Origin: JBGSQR01 sp964509295
GTDB lineage: Bacteria > Desulfobacterota > Desulfuromonadia > Geobacterales > Pseudopelobacteraceae
Direction: 5' to 3'
Length of the DNA stretch: 64,000 bases
Assembly: GCA_964509295.1 (NCBI GenBank)
Contig: CAZDWS010000008.1
Coordinates: forward strand, 62,001-126,000
Position 1 is the first letter of the stretch. Each line of letters begins with the position of its first letter. A model generated the notes under the pieces. That model saw only the letters and a list, made by a program, of their open reading frames with translations. It did no database searches and was not told the DNA's origin. Positions 61,434 through 64,000 of this stretch are shown here, in pieces. The position numbers and the translations under genes were made by a program.

Positions 61434-62354
61434 ATGAGTGGAGTTGCACAGAATCTGATTAGTACCCAGCTATTGAACTGGACCGGACTGCTTTATTTTT
61501 TCTCCATGTTTTCATTTCTTATTCTGCTAACCGCCAAGAATAAGAAGATTGGAGTAATAGCAACATACCTGGCCTATGCCGGACTTGCCCTGCATACCAT
61601 CGCCATCGGCCTGCGCTGGATTGAATCCTACAACCTGGGCTATGGCCATGCGCCACTTTCCAACATGTATGAATCCATAGTCTTTTTCTCCTGGACCATC
61701 GTCTTGATCTTCCTGATCATCGACATAAAATACAAATACAAGATTGTAGGCGTATTTGTCATGCCCTTTGCACTATTCAGTCTGGCCTGGGCCCAGATGT
61801 TCTCCGTAGCCAGTTTCACCGGAAGCGACGCCCTGGGTAAGCTGGTCATGATGGATGACAAGATCAGCCCATTAATGCCTGCCCTGCAGAGCAACTGGCT
61901 GCTTTACCATGTTGTAACCTGCTTTCTGGGTTACGCCGCCTTTGCCGTTGCCTGCGGCGTCTCCATCATGTACCTGATCAAAGCCAACTTTGAAAAGAAT
62001 GAAAACGACAAATCAGCCGGTGGCATACTGGCCGTATTTCCGCCAATCCGTATACTTGATGACATGAACTACAAATCAATCATGGTCGGTTTTCCGCTGC
62101 TGACCCTGGGTATCATCACCGGTGCCGCCTGGGCCAACTATGCCTGGGGTTCCTACTGGAGCTGGGATCCAAAAGAAACCTGGTCTTTGATTGTGTGGTT
62201 TATTTATGCGGCTTTCCTGCACGCACGATTTACAAGAGGGTGGGTTGGTAAGAGAGCAGCCTGGCTTTCCATCTTCGGTTTCCTGGCTACGCTGTTCTGC
62301 TATCTGGGTGTTAACCTGCTGCTCTCCGGATTGCATAGTTATGGTGGGAAGTAG
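61434..62354 (+). CDS. ccsB: Cytochrome c biogenesis protein CcsB (CcsA/ResC family)
   Basis: The 306-residue membrane protein carries the haem-handling WWD motif WANYAWGSYWSWDPKETW, conserved His residues, and about eight helices. With ResB it forms the system II haem translocation and attachment complex. ATG 61434 has GAGG upstream, and the gene is directly coupled to resB. A terminator hairpin follows. A full pair in a Geobacter-like genome fits a lifestyle with many multihaem cytochromes (inference). Confidence 0.95.
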   Translation: MSGVAQNLISTQLLNWTGLLYFFSMFSFLILLTAKNKKIGVIATYLAYAGLALHTIAIGLRWIESYNLGYGHAPLSNMYESIVFFSWTIVLIFLIIDIKYKYKIVGVFVMPFALFSLAWAQMFSVASFTGSDALGKLVMMDDKISPLMPALQSNWLLYHVVTCFLGYAAFAVACGVSIMYLIKANFEKNENDKSAGGILAVFPPIRILDDMNYKSIMVGFPLLTLGIITGAAWANYAWGSYWSWDPKETWSLIVWFIYAAFLHARFTRGWVGKRAAWLSIFGFLATLFCYLGVNLLLSGLHSYGGK

Positions 62355-62407
62355 GGGGATATTGCTCTGTAGAAAGTCAAGGCGCCCCTGATGGGGCATA
62401 ACGGAAA

Positions 62408-62436
62408 GGGGATGACATGAAATGTCGTCCCCTTTT
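62408..62436. terminator. Terminator between ccsB and the MerR-family gene
   Basis: GGGGATGACAT (62408-62418) pairs with ATGTCGTCCCC (62422-62432) with one wobble, followed by TTTT. It lies between the convergent genes. Confidence 0.8.
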
Positions 62437-62454
62437 GCGTGGGAGTCGGCTTGT

Positions 62455-62892
62455 TCATCTTTTCTCTTCAAAAGTATGACAGGGGCATCCTTCACTCTCT
62501 GCTGCCTGTTCCAGATTACGCAGAATGGCACAATTGCCAATGGTGGTATTGGCGTGGCAGGAACCGCGCAGTGACCGCAGTTGCTGCTCAAGCAGGCGCA
62601 GCGAAGTGATCTGCTGGTGGACACGTTCAATCTGGCTGTCCAGCAACAGGTTTATCTCGTCACAGGCCAGTTCGGGATGGGTTTGAAGATCGCGCAATGT
62701 GCGCACTTCAGGCAGTCCCATGCCGAGCGAGCGGCAATGGCGAATAAAGTTCAATTGCGCCAGATGGCTGCTTGCATATTGGCGGTACCCGTTGACATCA
62801 CGGGATGGCGCTTCCAGCAACTCTTCCTTTTCATAAAAACGGATGGTTTCAACACTGCATAGACCACGTTTTGCCAACTCTCCTATTTTCAT
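62455..62892 (-). CDS. MerR-family metal-responsive regulator (CadR/PbrR-like)
   Basis: The 145-residue protein has the MerR winged helix-turn-helix (MKIGELAKRGLCSVETIRFY, then GYRQY), a dimerisation helix, and metal-ligand cysteines in the expected places for Cd/Pb/Zn sensors (ACDEIN; GSCHANTTIGNC). The C-terminus has a further pair (EGCPCH). ATG 62892 has GAGGTG six nt upstream; GTG 62901 would overlap that site. It diverges from the P-type ATPase gene with a MerR-type operator between. Confidence 0.93.
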   Translation of the reverse strand: MKIGELAKRGLCSVETIRFYEKEELLEAPSRDVNGYRQYASSHLAQLNFIRHCRSLGMGLPEVRTLRDLQTHPELACDEINLLLDSQIERVHQQITSLRLLEQQLRSLRGSCHANTTIGNCAILRNLEQAAESEGCPCHTFEEKR

Positions 62893-62914
62893 TTGGATCA
62901 CCTCAAATTAATGC

Positions 62915-62948
62915 TTGACCCTGAAGTAGGTACAGGGTGTTTTATAAT
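62915..62948 (+). promoter_or_regulatory. MerR-type operator/promoter of the P-type ATPase
   Basis: TTGACC (62915-62920) is the -35. The dyad ACCCTG (62918-62923) and CAGGGT (62933-62938) is the usual MerR-family site. A -10 (TTTATA or TATAAT, 62941-62948) sits 20-22 nt away, the long spacer typical of MerR-activated promoters. Confidence 0.85.
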
Positions 62949-62972
62949 AGCATATCAGAGGAGACATGCCAG

Positions 62973-64000
62973 ATGAAACAATGTGACAACACAAAAACAG
63001 CTGCCGTTGAACAGGCCCCTGGGGATAACTGTTGCGGATCAGCCTGCCATACGGAACAGACAGATTGCTGTGCAACGCCCGTTGAAGATAGTGCGGCAGC
63101 ATCTTCCAAAACAGTTCCGCCACCGGAAGGGGCCAATAAAGTTCTCTATCGTATCAATAAGATGGACTGTCCGGTGGAGGAACAGTTGATCCGCAAAAAA
63201 CTGGAACCTATGCCGGGGGTCGCACGGCTCGATTTCAATCTGTTTGCCCGCGAGCTGACGGTTTATCACCGGCTTGATGACCCGCAGCCGATTGCTGTCG
63301 CACTGGAAAGTATCGGCATGTCGCCGGTGTTGATTGAGGCTGGTGTAGCTGCTGCGTCCATTCAAACTGCCATGGACAGGAAAACAAAGTTGCTGCTGGT
63401 TCTGGGAGGCATGGCAGCTGCAGCGGCTGAAACGGTTTCCTGGACAACCGGACAGGAGGATTCCCGGCTGGTGATTTTTCTGGCGGTTGTGTCGATCCTG
63501 ACGGCCGGTCTGCCGACGTTGAAGAAAGGGTGGATTGCACTCAAAAACCTGACCCTGAATATCTTTTTTTTGATGTCACTGGCGGCAATAGGTGCAGTTA
63601 TTATAGGCAAATGGCCTGAAGCGGCCATGGTAGTTTTTCTGTTCGCCGTTGCCGAGGCGATTGAGGCCCTTTCTCTGGAACGGGTGCGTAATGCAATCAA
63701 GTCTCTGGCGGACATGGTACCGGAGACTGCAGAGGTAAAAACAGGCAATGACTGGCTGGAACTGCCATTGTCGGCAGTTGCCATGGGCAGCCGTATCCGG
63801 ATTCGCACCGGAGCACGTGTTCCACTGGATGCAACAGTGACTTCCGGCAGTGCCGCACTGGACCAGGCACCGATTACAGGTGAGAGTCTGCCGGTGGACA
63901 AACAGGTCGGCGATCTGCTTTTTGCAGGTAGCATAGTGACTGATGGTGTTGTGGAAGCGACCGTAACTTCTGCACCTGGCAACAGTACATTAGACCGTAT
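62973..64000 (+). CDS. Heavy-metal P-type ATPase (CadA/ZntA-like), 3' truncated by window
   Basis: From ATG 62973 (AGAGGAG upstream) the frame stays open to the window end, giving about 342 residues. The N-terminus is Cys-rich (CCGSACHTEQTDCC). It continues into an HMA-like domain (INKMDCPVEEQLIRKKLEPM), where the usual paired-Cys motif is reduced to MDCP. Membrane helices follow from about residue 135, and the actuator region has APITGESLP. The catalytic Asp and later domains lie outside the window. It exports divalent cations such as Cd, Zn or Pb; divergence from the MerR-family gene supports this. Confidence 0.93.
   Translation, partial: MKQCDNTKTAAVEQAPGDNCCGSACHTEQTDCCATPVEDSAAASSKTVPPPEGANKVLYRINKMDCPVEEQLIRKKLEPMPGVARLDFNLFARELTVYHRLDDPQPIAVALESIGMSPVLIEAGVAAASIQTAMDRKTKLLLVLGGMAAAAAETVSWTTGQEDSRLVIFLAVVSILTAGLPTLKKGWIALKNLTLNIFFLMSLAAIGAVIIGKWPEAAMVVFLFAVAEAIEALSLERVRNAIKSLADMVPETAEVKTGNDWLELPLSAVAMGSRIRIRTGARVPLDATVTSGSAALDQAPITGESLPVDKQVGDLLFAGSIVTDGVVEATVTSAPGNSTLDR

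Overview
This window looks like chromosome from a Geobacter/Desulfuromonas-type bacterium (Desulfuromonadota). That placement is inferred from gene content: a nusA-infB-truB-pnp translation block, very many hybrid sensor kinases, duplicated cheD and cheR genes, a system II cytochrome c maturation pair and metal-handling genes. No rRNA gene or other decisive marker is present, so the genus is not proven. Base composition is moderate, and a clearly AT-richer island lies near 53-55.5 kb.

Region by region. (1) 1-8.9 kb is the translation/RNA operon: nusA 3' end, a fused YlxR-L7Ae gene, infB, rbfA, nrnA, truB, rpsO and pnp, ending in strong intrinsic terminators. (2) 9-17.4 kb holds a chemoreceptor, a REC-PAS-GGDEF-EAL protein with a degenerate GGDEF site, a small membrane protein, a cupin plus EamA-type exporter, an S1-domain protein, a CvfB-type protein and two very small reverse-strand genes. 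(3) 17.5-20.4 kb (reverse strand) is a phosphate-binding-like periplasmic protein overlapping a hybrid kinase. A tRNA-Ser(CGA) gene follows. (4) 20.9-51.6 kb is a long one-direction signalling archipelago. It contains two cheD, two cheR, cheY, cheA, cheW, cheB, a STAS protein, one classical and one degenerate soluble receptor-like protein, an HD-GYP regulator, an NtrC-type activator, a NarL-type regulator whose partner kinase is broken by an in-frame TGA, and six more histidine kinases. Three of these kinases carry the same transmitter-receiver cassette behind different sensors. Hairpin repeats sit in several gaps.

(5) 51.8-55.8 kb is accessory DNA. It holds an orphan Hcp (type VI secretion tube protein), a small glycine-rich hydrophobic protein, two tandem paralogous membrane/zinc-ribbon proteins, and an intact gene for a protein made of exact 17-residue repeats (core I-G-x-F-G-E). 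A frameshifted relic of the repeat gene lies on the other side of the hcp block. The layout resembles a type VI cargo/immunity cassette, but function is inferred only. This is the best candidate for an undescribed system in the window.

(6) 55.9-64 kb has two small secreted Cys-rich proteins, a lipoprotein with an ABC exporter (permease and ATPase), a sterol-desaturase-family enzyme, the ResB/CcsB cytochrome c maturation proteins, and a MerR-family regulator divergent from a P-type metal ATPase that runs off the end.

The 20-51 kb genes probably act together as chemotaxis/phosphorelay pathways (receptor to CheA/CheW to CheY, adapted by CheR/CheB/CheD), surrounded by kinases that may feed c-di-GMP turnover and transcription. 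Pairings between individual kinases and regulators are inference from adjacency.
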